From: Hyphomicrobiales bacterium
GTDB lineage: Bacteria > Pseudomonadota > Alphaproteobacteria > Rhizobiales > Devosiaceae
NCBI GenBank assembly: GCA_004144345.1
Contig: SEEL01000026.1
Location: forward strand, 1-44,799
DNA length: 44,799 bases
Direction: 5' to 3'
Below are positions 43,703-44,799 of the stretch, one piece after another (within the stretch, counting starts at the first letter, position 1; each line of letters starts with the position of its first letter). Below the pieces are notes generated by a model, which was given only the letters and a program-made list of their open reading frames with translations, did no database searches and was not told the origin of the DNA. Made by a program: the position numbers and the translations under genes.

Positions 43703-44694
43703 CCGACGCCGAACCGCTGCTCCGGGTCGAGCATCTCAGCAAGAAGTTCGTTCTGGGCGGCAAGAAGCTGTTCGCCGAAAAGCGCACGCTGCTCGCTGTC
43801 GATGACATCAGCTTTTCCATCGCCCGCGGCGAAACCCTGGGCCTCGTCGGCGAAAGCGGCTGCGGCAAGACCACCACCGGCCGCATGGTGCTGCGCCTCA
43901 TCGAGCCCAGCAACGGCGTTGTCAAATTCCGCGGCGAGGATGTCCTGGCCAAGTCGCCTGCCGAAATGCGCCGCCTGCGCCAGGACATGCAGATCATCTT
44001 CCAGGATCCGTTCGGCGCCCTTAATCCGCGCATGACGGCGGGCGAGCTGATCATCGAACCCATGGTCATCCACGGCGTCGGCGACACCGTCAGCCGCGAA
44101 CAGCGCTTGCGGAAGCTCCTCAATCTCGTCGGCCTCACGCCGCAGCATGCGAGCCGCTTCCCGCACGAATTTTCGGGCGGCCAGCGCCAGCGCCTCTGCA
44201 TCGCCCGGGCCCTCTCGCTCGAGCCCGATTTCATCGTCTGCGACGAAGCGGTGTCCGCCCTCGACGTGTCGGTGCAGGCGCAGGTCCTCAACCTCTTGCA
44301 GGATCTCAAGCGCGAGCTCGGCCTCACCTACCTCTTCATCTCGCACGATCTCGGCGTCGTCCGGCACATCTCCGAACGCGTCGCCGTGATGTATCTCGGC
44401 CAGATCGTCGAAATGGGTCCGCGCGCCGCCATCTTCGAGGCGCCGAGCCATCCCTACACGCAGGCGCTGCTCAATTCGATTCCATCGGCCGCCAAGGGTA
44501 GAAAGTCGTTCTTCACCATCCCCGGTGACGTGCCGAGCCCGGCCAACCCGCCCAGCGGCTGCCGCTTCCATACCCGCTGCCCCATCGCGCAGCCCATCTG
44601 CAGCACCACCCCGCCGCCGCCCAAGGAATTGAGCCCCGGCCACACCGCCGCCTGCCACTTCGCGGCCCCCTTCAACGCCTCCACGCCCGCCTGA
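43699..44694 (+). CDS. dppF: Dipeptide/oligopeptide ABC importer ATPase (DppF type)
   Basis: A 331-residue ATPase, partner of DppD. Seen: Walker [10 protein letters not shown] (51-59), [14 protein letters not shown], signature [12 protein letters not shown], Walker [22 protein letters not shown], and a C-terminal [16 protein letters not shown] block with cysteines. The GAA KLF insert (about 20-28, GKKLFAEKR) before the Walker A strand is usual in DppF. It begins at the ATGA overlap with dppD and ends the operon. Confidence 0.92.
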   Translation: MTDAEPLLRVEHLSKKFVLGGKKLFAEKRTLLAVDDISFSIARGETLGLVGESGCGKTTTGRMVLRLIEPSNGVVKFRGEDVLAKSPAEMRRLRQDMQIIFQDPFGALNPRMTAGELIIEPMVIHGVGDTVSREQRLRKLLNLVGLTPQHASRFPHEFSGGQRQRLCIARALSLEPDFIVCDEAVSALDVSVQAQVLNLLQDLKRELGLTYLFISHDLGVVRHISERVAVMYLGQIVEMGPRAAIFEAPSHPYTQALLNSIPSAAKGRKSFFTIPGDVPSPANPPSGCRFHTRCPIAQPICSTTPPPPKELSPGHTAACHFAAPFNASTPA

Positions 44695-44799
44695 AATGCC
44701 CCCGCCGCGCCACGCCCAAACCGGACGGGGACTGCGCGGCGCCAATGATGGCCCGCTTCCGCGCGCGATGCCGCAGTCAGTGATCCTCCCCCGTAGAAC
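44695..44799. other. Intergenic tail; possible start of another palindromic repeat
   Basis: No gene seen. GCCGCAGTCAGTGATCC followed by TCCCCCGT near 44770-44794 resembles the lead-in of the repeat copies at 37851-38100 (CCGCAGTCAG...CTCTCCCGC), so another element may be cut by the window end. Confidence 0.35.

Noticed and set aside
38205-44694. Treating the Dpp-type importer as nickel- or opine-specific
   Set aside because: No nickel enzymes or opine catabolic genes are nearby, and the binding protein carries no recognisable ligand-specific motif.

Overview
The window is GC-rich chromosomal DNA from an alphaproteobacterium, most likely a Hyphomicrobiales member of the Devosia type. This is inferred from codon bias, the density of CUT1 sugar importers and the mix of families, not from a marker gene. 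There are no rRNA or tRNA genes, phage genes, transposases or CRISPR arrays. About 42 protein genes are packed into catabolic operons, with many 4-nt ATGA or GTGA overlaps.

Layout. (1) 426-5634, envelope and miscellaneous genes: a condensation-fold acyltransferase-like protein, an SDR oxidoreductase, two tandem OmpA-type lipoproteins, a small secreted four-cysteine protein, two small proteins (one with a membrane anchor) and a Tat/lipobox L,D-transpeptidase. (2) 5759-14068, sugar or sugar-acid uptake: a LacI regulator diverges from a CUT1 ABC importer (binding protein, two permeases, ATPase) followed by a UxuA-type mannonate dehydratase and an NAD(P)-dependent epimerase-like oxidoreductase; a second LacI regulator lies convergent. 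(3) 14280-19793: a GH78 alpha-L-rhamnosidase followed by a second CUT1 importer without its own ATPase. (4) 19790-26550 (minus strand), amino-sugar operon: binding protein, two permeases, ROK kinase, GntR/UTRA regulator, SIS-domain protein and NagA deacetylase. (5) 26705-30452: thiolase and acetoacetyl-CoA synthetase, divergent from a PAS-LuxR regulator. (6) 30574-37834: hydantoinase/oxoprolinase/ketone-carboxylase-type HyuA and HyuB, a PLP-dependent threonine-aldolase-like lyase, a CocE/NonD hydrolase and a winged-helix regulator. (7) 37860-38170: a cluster of palindromic extragenic repeats. (8) 38205-44694: a dipeptide/oligopeptide importer split into two divergent operons (binding protein and permeases on minus; GntR/FCD regulator and two ATPases on plus).

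How the parts fit. Regions 2-4 import and open plant- or cell-wall-derived oligosaccharides: rhamnosides, uronates and amino sugars. Region 5 turns acetoacetate into acetyl-CoA. Regions 6-8 could import and break down a peptide-like or cyclic-amide compound. Alternatively, HyuAB could carboxylate a ketone and feed acetoacetate into region 5. Both readings are inference.

The strongest non-coding signals are: two perfect hairpins that bury the Shine-Dalgarno sequence of adjacent small genes (4121-4144 and 4908-4934); GC-rich hairpins at all four binding-protein/permease junctions; clear operator palindromes for LacI (6886-6903) and GntR/FCD (41797-41825 and 42630-42649); a possible leaderless promoter for the winged-helix gene (37313-37349); and helically phased repeats upstream of the rhamnosidase (14120-14231).
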